From Pseudomonas sp. 8Z (lineage in GTDB: Bacteria; Pseudomonadota; Gammaproteobacteria; Pseudomonadales; Pseudomonadaceae), in assembly GCF_902506535.1 (NCBI RefSeq), contig NZ_LR733824.1:558001-622000 (forward strand): 64,000 bases of DNA, written 5' to 3'. Position numbers and translations under genes: made by a program. The notes beneath the pieces were generated by a model. That model did not search any database. It had not been told where the DNA came from and saw only the letters and a program-made list of their open reading frames with translations. Numbering within the stretch: position 1 is the first letter of the stretch; each line of letters begins with the position of its first letter. Below are positions 43,475 to 52,560 of the stretch, piece by piece.

Positions 43475-44763
43475 CAGCCTTTTTTCAGCTCGGCAAAGGC
43501 GCGCTCGGCGGCCGCGAAGGTGATTTCCAGCTCCTTGTCGCCATGGGCGATGGAGGTAAAGCCCGCCTCGAAGGCGCTCGGCGCCAGGTACACGCCACCG
43601 TCCAGCATCAGGTGGAAGAAGCGGTTGAAGCGGGCGCTGTCGCTGGCCATCACGTCGGCGAAGGTGACGATATCGTCGGCGCCGCTGAAGTACAGGCCGA
43701 ACATGGCGCCGGCTTGCGTGGTGACGAAGGGAATGCCGGCGGCATCGGCGCGCTCTTGCAGGCCGGCCAGCATGCGCGAGGTGTAGTCGCTCAGCTCGGC
43801 GTGGAACCCCGGACGGCTGATCAGCTTGAGCGTGGTCAGGCCAGCGGCCATCGCCAGCGGGTTACCGGACAGGGTACCGGCCTGGTAGACCGGGCCGAGC
43901 GGGGCGATGCAGCCCATGATCTCGCGCTTGCCGCCGAAGCAGCCGACCGGCATGCCGCCGCCGACGATCTTGCCGAAGGTCGACAGATCCGGGGTGATGC
44001 CGTAGTGCGCCTGGGCGCCGCCGAGGGCGACGCGGAAGCCGGTCATCACTTCGTCGAAGATCAGCACCACGCCGTGCTGGTCGCACAGTGCGCGCAGACC
44101 TTCGAGAAAGCCCGGCGCTGGCGGCACGCAGTTCATGTTGCCGGCCACCGGCTCGACAATGATGCAGGCCACGTTCTGGCCGACTTCGCTCAGGGTCTGC
44201 TCGACCGCCGCGATGTCATTGAAGGGCAGGGTCAGGGTGTGTTTGGCGAAGTCCGCTGGCACCCCGGCCGAGCTTGGCACGCCCTGGGTCAGCAGGCCGG
44301 AACCGGCCTTGACCAGCAGGCTGTCGGAGTGACCGTGGTAGCAGCCCTCGAACTTGATGATGCTGTCGCGGCCTGTGTAACCACGTGCCAGGCGGATGGC
44401 GCTCATGGTCGCCTCGGTGCCGGAGCTGACCATACGCACCATCTCCATCGACGGCACCAGGCTGCACACCAGCTCGGCCATCTCGGTTTCCAGCGCAGTC
44501 GGCGCGCCGTAGGACAGGCCGTGTTCGAGCTGGCGACGTACCGAGTCGAGTACGTCCGGGTGGCTGTGGCCGAGGATCATCGGGCCCCAGGATCCGACGT
44601 AGTCGACGTAGCGTTTGTCGTCCTCATCCACCACATAAGCGCCTTCGGCGTGCTTGAAGAACAGCGGCGTGCCGCCGACGCTGCGGAAGGCGCGTACCGG
44701 CGAGTTGACGCCGCCAGGGATGTGTTTCTGAGCGTTGGCGAAGAGGATTTCGGAGCGGGACAT
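43474..44763 (-). CDS. hemL: Glutamate-1-semialdehyde 2,1-aminomutase
   Basis: 429 residues from ATG 44763 ([20 protein letters not shown]). PLP-enzyme motifs: [56 protein letters not shown], and the cofactor lysine in [13 protein letters not shown] near 263. Converts glutamate-1-semialdehyde to 5-aminolevulinate for haem. Order thiD-thiE-hemL is typical of pseudomonads. Confidence 0.96.
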   Translation of the reverse strand: MSRSEILFANAQKHIPGGVNSPVRAFRSVGGTPLFFKHAEGAYVVDEDDKRYVDYVGSWGPMILGHSHPDVLDSVRRQLEHGLSYGAPTALETEMAELVCSLVPSMEMVRMVSSGTEATMSAIRLARGYTGRDSIIKFEGCYHGHSDSLLVKAGSGLLTQGVPSSAGVPADFAKHTLTLPFNDIAAVEQTLSEVGQNVACIIVEPVAGNMNCVPPAPGFLEGLRALCDQHGVVLIFDEVMTGFRVALGGAQAHYGITPDLSTFGKIVGGGMPVGCFGGKREIMGCIAPLGPVYQAGTLSGNPLAMAAGLTTLKLISRPGFHAELSDYTSRMLAGLQERADAAGIPFVTTQAGAMFGLYFSGADDIVTFADVMASDSARFNRFFHLMLDGGVYLAPSAFEAGFTSIAHGDKELEITFAAAERAFAELKKG

Positions 44764-44786
44764 GTCAGGTTCTCTCTGCAAAATGA

Positions 44787-45413
44787 TCAATCGAACAGCG
44801 CGGCAAAGGCGCGGGCGCGGTCTTGCACCTCAAGGGCGGAGTCCGCAGCGAACAGGGCGTGGATCACGGCGACCAGGCTGGCGCCACGGGCGATCAGGCT
44901 GGGGGCGGTTTCCAGGGTCACGCCGCCGATGGCGACGATGGGTTGGGTGAAACGTGCGTGGGCCTGATCCAGCAACTCCACGGTAGCCGCCGGGGCGCCG
45001 GGTTTGGTGTTGGAGTTGAAGAAGCGGCCAAAGGCAATGTAGCTGGCGCCTTCGGCGACGGCGCGCTCGGCCAGCTCCAGTTGGGCATGGCAGGTGCCGC
45101 CGATCACGGCCTCGGTGCCGAGGCGGGCGCGGGCGGCGGTCAGCGAGCCGTCAGTCTGGCCCAGGTGCAGGCCGACGCCCAGGCGCGCAGCCAGCTCCAG
45201 ATCATCGTTGATGATCAGCGTGGCGCCGTGGCGCTGGCACAGTTCGGCCAGGGCCTGGGCCTCATCGAAACGACGCCCGGCATCGGCGGATTTGTCGCGG
45301 TACTGCAACAGGCGCGCGCCGCCAATCAGCGCCGCCTCGGCGTAGGGCAGCAGCTTGCCACCAGCCAGCAGTGGTGTGTCGGTGATGGCGTAGAGGCCGC
45401 GTAGTGGCGTCAT
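44787..45413 (-). CDS. thiE: Thiamine-phosphate synthase
   Basis: 208 residues. [13 protein letters not shown] start, [58 protein letters not shown]: the TIM-barrel phosphate and pyrophosphate sites of ThiE. Joins HMP-PP and thiazole phosphate. Overlaps thiD by 4 bp. Confidence 0.95.
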   Translation of the reverse strand: MTPLRGLYAITDTPLLAGGKLLPYAEAALIGGARLLQYRDKSADAGRRFDEAQALAELCQRHGATLIINDDLELAARLGVGLHLGQTDGSLTAARARLGTEAVIGGTCHAQLELAERAVAEGASYIAFGRFFNSNTKPGAPAATVELLDQAHARFTQPIVAIGGVTLETAPSLIARGASLVAVIHALFAADSALEVQDRARAFAALFD

Positions 45414-46207
45414 TGGCCGTAGTCCAATGGCAGGCGGCGTGGCACGTACTGGCCGTGACCGGGCTGCTCGGCGTCACGCAGGGTGCACCAGGTGTAATCC
45501 AGGGCAGTTTTCACGGCGCTGACCAGTTCCTGGCCGAGCGCCAAGCGTCCGGCCAGGGTGCTGGCCAGGGTGCAGCCGGAGCCGTGGTAGCTGCCGGGCA
45601 GGCGCGCGCAGGTAAAGGTGTGGCGGCTGCCGTCGCGACAGTACAGGCGATTGTGCACCTCTGCTTCGTCGCCATGGCCGCCGGTAATCAGCAGGTGCTC
45701 GATGAAGTGCAGCAGCTTCTCGGCGCATTCGTCGGCTGTACCTTCCGGCAGTTCGGCGAGGATGCGCGCTTCCGGCAGGTTCGGCGTGGCGATGGTGGCA
45801 GCGGCGAACAGGCGCTCGCGCATGGCATAGCCAACGTCATCCTGGCCCAGCGAGCCGCCACCACCGGCGCGTAGCACCGGGTCGCAGACCAGCGGGATGC
45901 CAGGCAACTGGCTCATCACGTCGAGCACGGTATCGACCATTTCCACCGAGCCGAGCATGCCCAGTTTGACGGCGGCCACTGGCATGTCGGTCATCACCGC
46001 GCGGGCCTGGGCCAGCACCCAGTCGCGGTCGAGCACGCGAAAATCGGAGACGTTGACGGTGTCCTGCACGGTCAACGCGGTCACCGTCGGAGCGGCGTGA
46101 CAGCCTTGAGCCAGCAGGGCTTCGATATCGGCTTGCAGACCGGCACCACCGCTGGGGTCGTGGCCGGACATGCAGAGCACTACGGGGCGGGAGTTTGGCG
46201 TTTTCAT
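45410..46207 (-). CDS. thiD: Hydroxymethylpyrimidine kinase/phosphomethylpyrimidine kinase
   Basis: 265 residues from ATG 46207 ([20 protein letters not shown]). [50 protein letters not shown], and [17 protein letters not shown] near the C-terminus. Phosphorylates HMP to HMP-PP for thiamine. Ribokinase-like fold. Confidence 0.94.
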   Translation of the reverse strand: MKTPNSRPVVLCMSGHDPSGGAGLQADIEALLAQGCHAAPTVTALTVQDTVNVSDFRVLDRDWVLAQARAVMTDMPVAAVKLGMLGSVEMVDTVLDVMSQLPGIPLVCDPVLRAGGGGSLGQDDVGYAMRERLFAAATIATPNLPEARILAELPEGTADECAEKLLHFIEHLLITGGHGDEAEVHNRLYCRDGSRHTFTCARLPGSYHGSGCTLASTLAGRLALGQELVSAVKTALDYTWCTLRDAEQPGHGQYVPRRLPLDYGQ

Positions 46208-46419
46208 GGTGCGCGAGCTTATCACTAACCGCTTCTGTCGACCTCTCTACGCGTTGCCGCCGCCAGGCTGCACTGGCGTACCGAAAACGCCTGGCAAAGC
46301 GGCCCGGCAGCCCCTAGAGTATTGGCATTCGAATTAAGTCTGCCATGCGTGACGACATCATCGAGGGATTGAAGGGGGAATGGGATCCCGATGTTGTCCG
46401 ACAGGGCTCGTGGGGTTGT

Positions 46420-48801
46420 ATGTACCGGCTGTTCCTGCTCTTCCTGGGCCTTGTTGTTTCTTCACTTGCAGGTGCCGTTACCTTCGACGAGCAAACGCGT
46501 GCGCTGCCGCTCGGGCAGAGCATGTACGTGTTCGAGGACGTGCGCGGTGATGCCAGCATCGACGACATCGTTTCGCCGGCGCTGGAGCGCAGCTTCGTGA
46601 GGCATGAGCGGCCCGTGCTCAATGCCGGCTATTCGCGCTCGGTGTTCTGGTTGCGCCTGGATCTGCAGTATCAACCACAGCAGCACAGAGGCCCGCGCCA
46701 CTGGTTGCTGGAGCTGGCCTACCCACCGCTCGACCATCTGGAACTCTACAGTCGTGGTGCCGATGGGCGTTTCAGCCTGACCCAGCGCACCGGCGATGGC
46801 TTGCCCTTCGATAGCCGCCAGATCAAGCAAAACAACTACCTGTTCGAGCTCGACCTGCCGCCCGGTAAGCCGCAGCGTTTCTACCTGCGCCTGGAAAGCC
46901 AGGGCTCGATCCAGGCGCCGCTGACGTTGTGGGCGCCCAATGCCTATCTGGAGCAGCAGCCCGAGCGCATCTATGTGCTGGGTATCATCTACGGCGTGCT
47001 GCTGGTGATGTTGGTGTACAACCTGTTCATCTTCCTCAGCGTGCGCGACACCAGCTACCTCTATTACATCCTCTACATCGCTTCGTTCGGTCTGTACCAG
47101 GTGTCGGTCAACGGCGCGGGCATCGAATATCTGTGGCCCAACAGCCCCTGGTGGGCCAATGCCTCCACGCCGTTTCTGATCGGCTCGGCTGCGCTTTTCG
47201 GCTGCCAGTTTGCGCGTAGCTTCCTGCATACCCGCGAGCATAGCCCCTGGGTCGATCGCTGTTTGCTGGCGCTGGTGTTGTGTGGCGCCGTGGTGATGGG
47301 GCTGGCGTTGACCATCAGCTATGCCACCGCGCTACGTCTGGCCACCTATTTGGCGCTGGTGTTCACCGTAGTGATTTTCGCCGCCGGCATTCTGGCCTGG
47401 CTGCGTGGCATGCGTGTGGCGCGCTATTTCATCTTCGCCTGGACCACCTTCCTGGCCGGAGGGGTGATTAACACATTGATGGTGCTGGGCTACCTGCCCA
47501 ATATGTTCCTCACCATGTACGCCAGCCAGATTGGCTCGGCACTGGAGGTGGCCCTGCTGTCGTTGGCGCTGGCCGACCGCATCAACGCCATGAAGGAAGA
47601 GCGCACCCGCATCCTGCAGGACGCCGGGCACAAGCTGGAGGCGCTCAACCAGGAACTGGCCGACAGCAACCGCTTCAAGGACGAGTTTCTCGCCACGGTT
47701 ACCCACGAGTTGCGCACCCCGATGAATGGGGTAATCGGCTCGCTGGAGTTGATGCAAACGCTGAAGATGGACGTGGAGTTGGAGCAGTACCAAAAAACCG
47801 CTGCCTCCTCGGCGCGCGACATGATGCACATGGTCAATGACATCCTGGCAATGACCGAGCTGCAGGCCGGCAAACTGTACCCCCGTCGCGAGACCTTTAG
47901 CCTGCGCGGCCTGTTCGATGGCTTGCGCGCCCAATATGCGCCGCGTGCCGAAGATAAAAATCTGCGCTTTGAGCTCAATCTCGATGAAAGCCTGCCCGAT
48001 GTGCTCGAAGGCGATGCCGGCAAGCTGGCACAGGCGCTTGGCTATCTGCTGGATAACGCCATCAAGTTCACCCACACCGGGCAGGTTAGCCTGGATGTTG
48101 GGCGCGCCGGCCAGAGCGCCGAAGGTTTACCCCTGAGCGTGGTGGTGAGCGATACCGGCATCGGCTTTGACCCGACGCAAAACCTGCTGTACCAGCGTTT
48201 TCGTCAGCTCGACGGCTCGATGACGCGTCAATATGGCGGCCTGGGTATCGGCCTGGCGTTGTGTCGGCAACTGGTCGATCTGCTCGGTGGCAGCCTGACG
48301 CACGACTCGGCGCCGGGCCAGGGCAGCCGCTTCCGTCTCGACGTACCGCTAACCCTGCCGCCGCAACCGCTGAGCGCGCCAGTGCGGTCTGCTCGCCCCG
48401 GCGCCGGGCAAGTACAGCGCACGCCGCAGCAATGCACGGTGCTGGTGGTCGAGGACAATGCCATCAACCAACTGGTGACGCGCGGCATGCTGCTCAAACT
48501 GGGCTATCGCGTTCGCACCGCCGACAACGGTGCAGAGGCGCTGGATCTGCTGCGCAACGAGCAAGTGGACGCGGTGCTGCTCGATTGCCAGATGCCGGTC
48601 ATGGATGGTTTTGCCACTTGTCGAGCGCTACGCGCGCTGCCTGACTGCGCCGAGTTGCCGGTGCTGGCGATCACCGCCCACAGCCACAGCGGGGATCGCG
48701 AGCGCTGCCTGGCCGCCGGCATGAGCGATTACCTGGCCAAACCGGTGAAGTTCGACGAGCTGCGCGTGCTGCTGCATGACTGGGTACTCTGTCGCGCCTA
48801 A
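46420..48801 (+). CDS. ladS: Hybrid sensor histidine kinase LadS
   Basis: 793 residues from ATG 46420, giving the signal peptide MYRLFLLFLGLVVSSLAGA; the open frame begins at 46345. Layout: periplasmic 7TMR-DISM extracellular domain (to about 180), seven membrane segments (about 185-395), HisKA with TVTHELRTPMNG (His about 428), HATPase (GLGIGLALCRQLVDLLGG), and a receiver domain with VLLDCQMPVMDG (Asp about 722). LadS acts on the GacS-GacA-RsmYZ pathway to favour biofilm and type VI secretion over acute virulence. Next to thiD as in P. aeruginosa. Confidence 0.93.
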   Translation: MYRLFLLFLGLVVSSLAGAVTFDEQTRALPLGQSMYVFEDVRGDASIDDIVSPALERSFVRHERPVLNAGYSRSVFWLRLDLQYQPQQHRGPRHWLLELAYPPLDHLELYSRGADGRFSLTQRTGDGLPFDSRQIKQNNYLFELDLPPGKPQRFYLRLESQGSIQAPLTLWAPNAYLEQQPERIYVLGIIYGVLLVMLVYNLFIFLSVRDTSYLYYILYIASFGLYQVSVNGAGIEYLWPNSPWWANASTPFLIGSAALFGCQFARSFLHTREHSPWVDRCLLALVLCGAVVMGLALTISYATALRLATYLALVFTVVIFAAGILAWLRGMRVARYFIFAWTTFLAGGVINTLMVLGYLPNMFLTMYASQIGSALEVALLSLALADRINAMKEERTRILQDAGHKLEALNQELADSNRFKDEFLATVTHELRTPMNGVIGSLELMQTLKMDVELEQYQKTAASSARDMMHMVNDILAMTELQAGKLYPRRETFSLRGLFDGLRAQYAPRAEDKNLRFELNLDESLPDVLEGDAGKLAQALGYLLDNAIKFTHTGQVSLDVGRAGQSAEGLPLSVVVSDTGIGFDPTQNLLYQRFRQLDGSMTRQYGGLGIGLALCRQLVDLLGGSLTHDSAPGQGSRFRLDVPLTLPPQPLSAPVRSARPGAGQVQRTPQQCTVLVVEDNAINQLVTRGMLLKLGYRVRTADNGAEALDLLRNEQVDAVLLDCQMPVMDGFATCRALRALPDCAELPVLAITAHSHSGDRERCLAAGMSDYLAKPVKFDELRVLLHDWVLCRA

Positions 48802-48926
48802 GCACGCCGACCTGAGCGAGGAGGTGGCTGCTTTGATCCGTCGATTTGGCGCTATCGCCTCTTTGCTCCCGGTCTGAAGCTTGCTTCACTGCGGCCATGC
48901 GCCCTGGCCGCCAAGGAAGCTACGTG

Positions 48927-50576
48927 ATGACCCCAAATTTGCACGCCGAAACTCATGCCGTGTTCAACCAGGTGCCGAGCCTGGACGGCGCCAACCTCTA
49001 TCGCCTCGACCTGCCGCTACAAGAATGGATTCGCCGCTATGACGGCGCCTGGGCCCATGAGCGCCTGCACGCCTATGGCGCGCTGGCCGGTGGCACGCTG
49101 ATGCAAGCCGGCTTTCTCGCCAATGAGAACAAACCGGTGTTCAAGAGCCATGATCGGTATGGCAACCGCATTGATCTGGTCGAGTTTCACCCGGCCTACC
49201 ATGAACTGATGCGTACAGCGGTCGAGCACGGCCTGCCGTCGTTGCCCTGGACAGACCCACGCGCCGGCGCTCATGTCGCCCGCGCCGGGCTGACCTACCT
49301 GCACAGCCAGGCCGAGGCGGGCAGCGGCTGCCCGTTGACCATGACCTTCGCCGCCGTGCCCGCCATCCGTCTGCAGTCCAACGTGGCCGAACAGTGGCTG
49401 CCGAAGGTCCTCGCCACCGAGTACGACCCGCGCAACCTGCCGATGGAGCAGAAGCTCGGCGTCACCATCGGCATGGCCATGACCGAGAAACAGGGTGGCA
49501 CCGACGTACGCGCCAACACCACCCGCGCCTACCCCATCGGCCAGGGCGGGCCAGGGCAGGGCTACGAGCTGGTCGGGCACAAATGGTTCTGCTCGGCGCC
49601 GATGTGCGACGCCTTCCTTACCCTGGCCCATACCGACAAGGGCCTGTCGTGCTTCCTGCTGCCGCGCCATCGCCCGGACGGCTCGCGTAATGCGTTCTAT
49701 ATCCAGCGCCTGAAAAACAAATTGGGCAACTGGGCCAACGCCTCCAGCGAGGTGGAATATCGCGGCGCCTTTGCCTGGATGCTCGGCGAGGAAGGGCGCG
49801 GCGTGCCGACCATCATCGAGATGGTGGCCATGACCCGCTTCGACTGTATGGTCGGCTCCAGCAGCCTGATGCGTCAGGCTCTGACCCAGGCCGCGCACCA
49901 CTGCGCCCATCGCCAGGTGGGCGGCAAGCTGCTCGCCGACCAGTCGCTGATGCAGAACGTGCTCGCCGACCTGGCACTGGAGAGCGAAGCCGCATTGGCG
50001 CTTTGCATGCGTATGGGGCGCGCACTCGACCATTCGCATGATGCTCAGGAAGACAAGTTCGCCCGGCTGGTCACTGCCGTGGGCAAATACTGGATCTGCA
50101 AGCGCGCACCGGAAATGATCTATGAGGCCAGCGAGTGCATGGGCGGCGCCGGTTACGTCGAGGAAACCATCATGCCGCGCCTGTACCGCGAGGCACCGGT
50201 CAACTCCATCTGGGAAGGCTCCGGCAACGTGCAATGCCTGGACGTGCTGCGCGCCCTGTCCAAGGAGCCAGGTGTGCTCGATGCACTGTTCGATGAGTTG
50301 GGCGATGGTCACGGCGATGCCCGCCTCAAGGCACATATCCAGCGCCTGAAGGCCGATTTTGCCGATACCGCCGACATCCAGTACCGCGCCCGCCAACTCA
50401 CCGAGGACATGGCCGTGGCCCTGCAGGCCAAGTTGCTGCTGGAGGCGGGCAACAGCGTGGTCAGCGATGCCTTTATCGCCAGCCGCCTGGAGGGCCGTGG
50501 CCGGGTCTACGGCACCCTGCCGCGTGGGGTCGACGTCGAGGCGTTACTGGCGCGCAGCACGCCGAATCTGTTTTGA
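48927..50576 (+). CDS. AidB-like acyl-CoA dehydrogenase
   Basis: 549 residues from ATG 48927 (MTPNLHAETHAVFNQVPSLD) with AAGGAAG 8 nt upstream. Features of the AidB branch: GCPLTMTFAAVPAIRLQ, MAMTEKQGGTDVRANTT, HKWFCSAPMCDAFLTLAHT, ECMGGAGYVEETIMPRLYRE, EGSGNVQCLDVLRAL. AidB is a FAD protein of the alkylation response; which substrate it uses is not settled. Directly upstream of the CRISPR leader. Confidence 0.88.
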   Translation: MTPNLHAETHAVFNQVPSLDGANLYRLDLPLQEWIRRYDGAWAHERLHAYGALAGGTLMQAGFLANENKPVFKSHDRYGNRIDLVEFHPAYHELMRTAVEHGLPSLPWTDPRAGAHVARAGLTYLHSQAEAGSGCPLTMTFAAVPAIRLQSNVAEQWLPKVLATEYDPRNLPMEQKLGVTIGMAMTEKQGGTDVRANTTRAYPIGQGGPGQGYELVGHKWFCSAPMCDAFLTLAHTDKGLSCFLLPRHRPDGSRNAFYIQRLKNKLGNWANASSEVEYRGAFAWMLGEEGRGVPTIIEMVAMTRFDCMVGSSSLMRQALTQAAHHCAHRQVGGKLLADQSLMQNVLADLALESEAALALCMRMGRALDHSHDAQEDKFARLVTAVGKYWICKRAPEMIYEASECMGGAGYVEETIMPRLYREAPVNSIWEGSGNVQCLDVLRALSKEPGVLDALFDELGDGHGDARLKAHIQRLKADFADTADIQYRARQLTEDMAVALQAKLLLEAGNSVVSDAFIASRLEGRGRVYGTLPRGVDVEALLARSTPNLF

Positions 50577-50581
50577 TGCCA

Positions 50582-50660
50582 GAGCGATCTTTAACAAGGA
50601 AAAGTTGGTAGATTTTTAGCGGCTGATTTTTCCCTTTGGGGACAATCGGTTACGCTAAGT
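50582..50660 (+). promoter_or_regulatory. Leader of CRISPR array 1
   Basis: AT-rich (AGCGATCTTTAACAAGGAAA ... GGTTACGCTAAGT) and nearly identical to the leader of array 2 (62619-62694). It carries the promoter for the array and the site for new spacer entry. Homology begins with the last codons of cas2 (GATCTTTAA), evidence that this leader was copied from the cas2-linked one. Confidence 0.85.
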
Positions 50661-51543
50661 GTGTTCCCCGCGCCAGCGGGGATGAACCGCGCAGCCAGTG
50701 GTCAGGTTCTAACTGGTCGACGTGTTCCCCGCGCCAGCGGGGATGAACCGTCAATAAGCTGCTGAGCCTCGCCGGTAATGTTGTGTTCCCCGCGCCAGCG
50801 GGGATGAACCGTGCTCAGCCGCCTCAAGCGCGACTTCGACTTCCGTGTTCCCCGCGCCAGCGGGGATGAACCGGCTGACTTTCGGAGCCTCTGGCTCAGT
50901 GGACAGTGTTCCCCGCGCCAGCGGGGATGAACCGAAATGCAGTCGCTGTACACTGATGGGAAGCACGTGTTCCCCGCGCCAGCGGGGATGAACCGTAGGC
51001 CCGACATCTACCGGATCCGCTGGCCTTGTGTTCCCCGCGCCAGCGGGGATGAACCGTCACCCATTCCGAGCGTGGCAGGCATTAGCAGGTGTTCCCCGCG
51101 CCAGCGGGGATGAACCGCAGATGATCGAAATACGCTTTACATATAGGGCGTGTTCCCCGCGCCAGCGGGGATGAACCGTGTGGAACGCCTGCAAAGGCCT
51201 CGATGTGCTGGTGTTCCCCGCGCCAGCGGGGATGAACCGCCATGGTTTTTGAGGCTTGGTGGCAGGATGTTGTGTTCCCCGCGCCAGCGGGGATGAACCG
51301 TACGGGGCAAAAACCTAGTTGCGCCACTAATGGTGTTCCCCGCGCCAGCGGGGATGAACCGGGCGTGCTGGGCCAGACCATGACCGCCGACGAGTGTTCC
51401 CCGCGCCAGCGGGGATGAACCGTCCTGCGCGGCCAGCTCGATAGCGGCGCTGAAGTGTTCCCCGCTCAGCGGGGATGAACCGCCTTCGCGCAGATCGTGC
51501 TTCAGGTACTTGAAGTGTTCCCCGCGCCAGCGGGGATGGAGCG
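50661..51543 (+). CRISPR. Type I-E CRISPR array 1, 15 repeats, 14 spacers
   Basis: 29-nt repeats (start GTGTTCCCCGCGCCAGCGGG, then GATGAACCG) at 50661, 50722, 50783, 50845, 50906, 50967, 51028, 51089, 51150, 51211, 51272, 51333, 51394, 51455 and 51515. Spacers are 32 nt except one of 33 (50812-50844). The repeat at 51455 is 28 nt (CGCTCAGC centre) and the last one ends GGATGGAGCG, both signs of the leader-distal end. The repeat resembles the E. coli I-E repeat and gives a crRNA 5' handle ATGAACCG. No spacer matches another place in the window by eye. Confidence 0.98.
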
Positions 51544-51704
51544 CAATGGCAAATTCAAGGAGTCGCTCGAAGTGAGGCCTTGTAGCGGCTGTCGGCGCGG
51601 CCTTTGTGGGGGGCTTGCTCCTAGCGACTGTTGAGCACGCTGCGGTGCTCGTTGAATTGTGGTCGAGGGATGCTTCTGCGCTGGTGAGTGTGATCGTGCA
51701 GTTG

Positions 51705-52037
51705 TCAGGCATGTGCCTCGCGATCCAGCACGTCCACCACCCATTGATTGATACTTTTGTGAGCCAATTCGGCTTTCACGGCGACCGACGCATGAAGCGC
51801 GGGCTCCAGGCGCAGGCTGAGTTTGCCGGAGTAGGGTTTTTGTGGCGAGCGCTCTAGTTTGGCGCAGGTTTCGAGGTAATCGTCGACAGCTTCTTCAAAG
51901 GCACCGCGAAGTTCTTTTACCGACTCACCATGGAAACCCACTACATCGCGAATCCCTGCGATATGGCCAATGAAGAGACCATCTTCATCGCTGTATTCGA
52001 TGCGAGCGGCATAACCTTTGTAATTCATTGCGTTCAT
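51705..52037 (-). CDS. hicB: HicB-family antitoxin
   Basis: 110 residues (MNAMNYKGYAARIEYSDEDG), with an internal ATG at 52028 as a second start choice. HicB RNase H-like fold: IEYSDEDGLFIGHIAGIRD, VGFHGESVKELRGAFEEAVDDY. C-terminal ribbon-helix-helix (SGKLSLRLEPALHASVAVKAE with ELAHKSINQWVVD). Neutralises HicA and represses the operon. Overlaps hicA by 4 bp (ATGA). Toxin first, antitoxin second is the normal hicAB order. Minus strand, between array 1 and cas3. The 161 bp to the array hold no further gene. Confidence 0.88.
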   Translation of the reverse strand: MNAMNYKGYAARIEYSDEDGLFIGHIAGIRDVVGFHGESVKELRGAFEEAVDDYLETCAKLERSPQKPYSGKLSLRLEPALHASVAVKAELAHKSINQWVVDVLDREAHA

Positions 52038-52288
52038 GGGGTGACTCCTGCTTGCTCAAGGAAGGCCCGAGCATCACGAACCTGGTAGGGCTTGGCTTCC
52101 TTGTCGGGGTGGGGGCGGTGAAAGGTGCCGATCACGCCGTTCAGCTCAAAGCGCTCTCTGGAGCCATTGCCCTCGATAGTCCTGGCGCCAGCCGCTATAA
52201 AAAGAGACTCAATGCGAGCCCATTCAAGCGAACTGGAGGCTGGCTTGGCGAAGATGGCTTGCAGAGTGTTTTTCGGTTTATTGTTCAT
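52034..52288 (-). CDS. hicA: HicA-family toxin
   Basis: 84 residues from ATG 52288 (MNNKPKNTLQAIFAKPASSS); the longer frame to 52543 runs through the cas3 promoter and is discarded. WARIESLFIAAGARTIEGNGS and a GTFHRPHPDKEAKPYQVRDA segment with the conserved His fit HicA mRNA interferases. Cleaves mRNA in a translation-independent way when free of HicB. Divergent from cas3; ribosome site weak. Confidence 0.86.
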   Translation of the reverse strand: MNNKPKNTLQAIFAKPASSSLEWARIESLFIAAGARTIEGNGSRERFELNGVIGTFHRPHPDKEAKPYQVRDARAFLEQAGVTP

Positions 52289-52307
52289 GGTATCGAACTT
52301 TAATACC
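52289..52307. promoter_or_regulatory. Inverted repeat in front of hicA
   Basis: GGTAT, 9-base centre, ATACC, ending at the hicA start codon. A likely operator for HicB on the toxin-antitoxin promoter. The rest of 52308-52560 is non-coding and holds the divergent promoters of hicA and cas3. Confidence 0.45.
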
Positions 52308-52514
52308 GCGGTGAGTGCGCTACAAGTATTTGCATGGTCCTGCTTGAGTCGCAGGTGGTGACTTCCTGCTATTCGCATTTGCAGGGATGAGTGCCGCAGC
52401 GCTGCACCGCCTCTGGCGGCTCTACACATTCCTGCTAACGGGGCAAGTGCTGCACTGATTTTCTTGCAGCAGCGATGCATTTTCGATGCCTGCGATTGTC
52501 TGTCGCTGGCGATG

Positions 52515-52526
52515 GTGGCACTTTGT
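52515..52526 (+). promoter_or_regulatory. Shared cas promoter motif, copy 1 (cas3)
   Basis: GTGGCACTTTGT, 34 bp upstream of the cas3 start. The same 12 bases occur at 55982-55993 before cse1. TTGTTT and CATGAT downstream are weak -35/-10 candidates. Confidence 0.5.
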
Positions 52527-52560
52527 TTCAAGTCGAGTTTCATGATGCAAGGAGTGCCAG

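Noticed and set aside
50702-51712. Minus-strand frames over CRISPR array 1 with recurring RFIPAGAGNT/SSPLARGT peptides
   Set aside because: These are three-frame translations of the CRISPR repeat complement, not proteins. The same holds for 62,689-63,959.
52289-52543. N-terminal extension of hicA
   Set aside because: It would run through the cas3 promoter region, and the HicA-like sequence begins at 52288.
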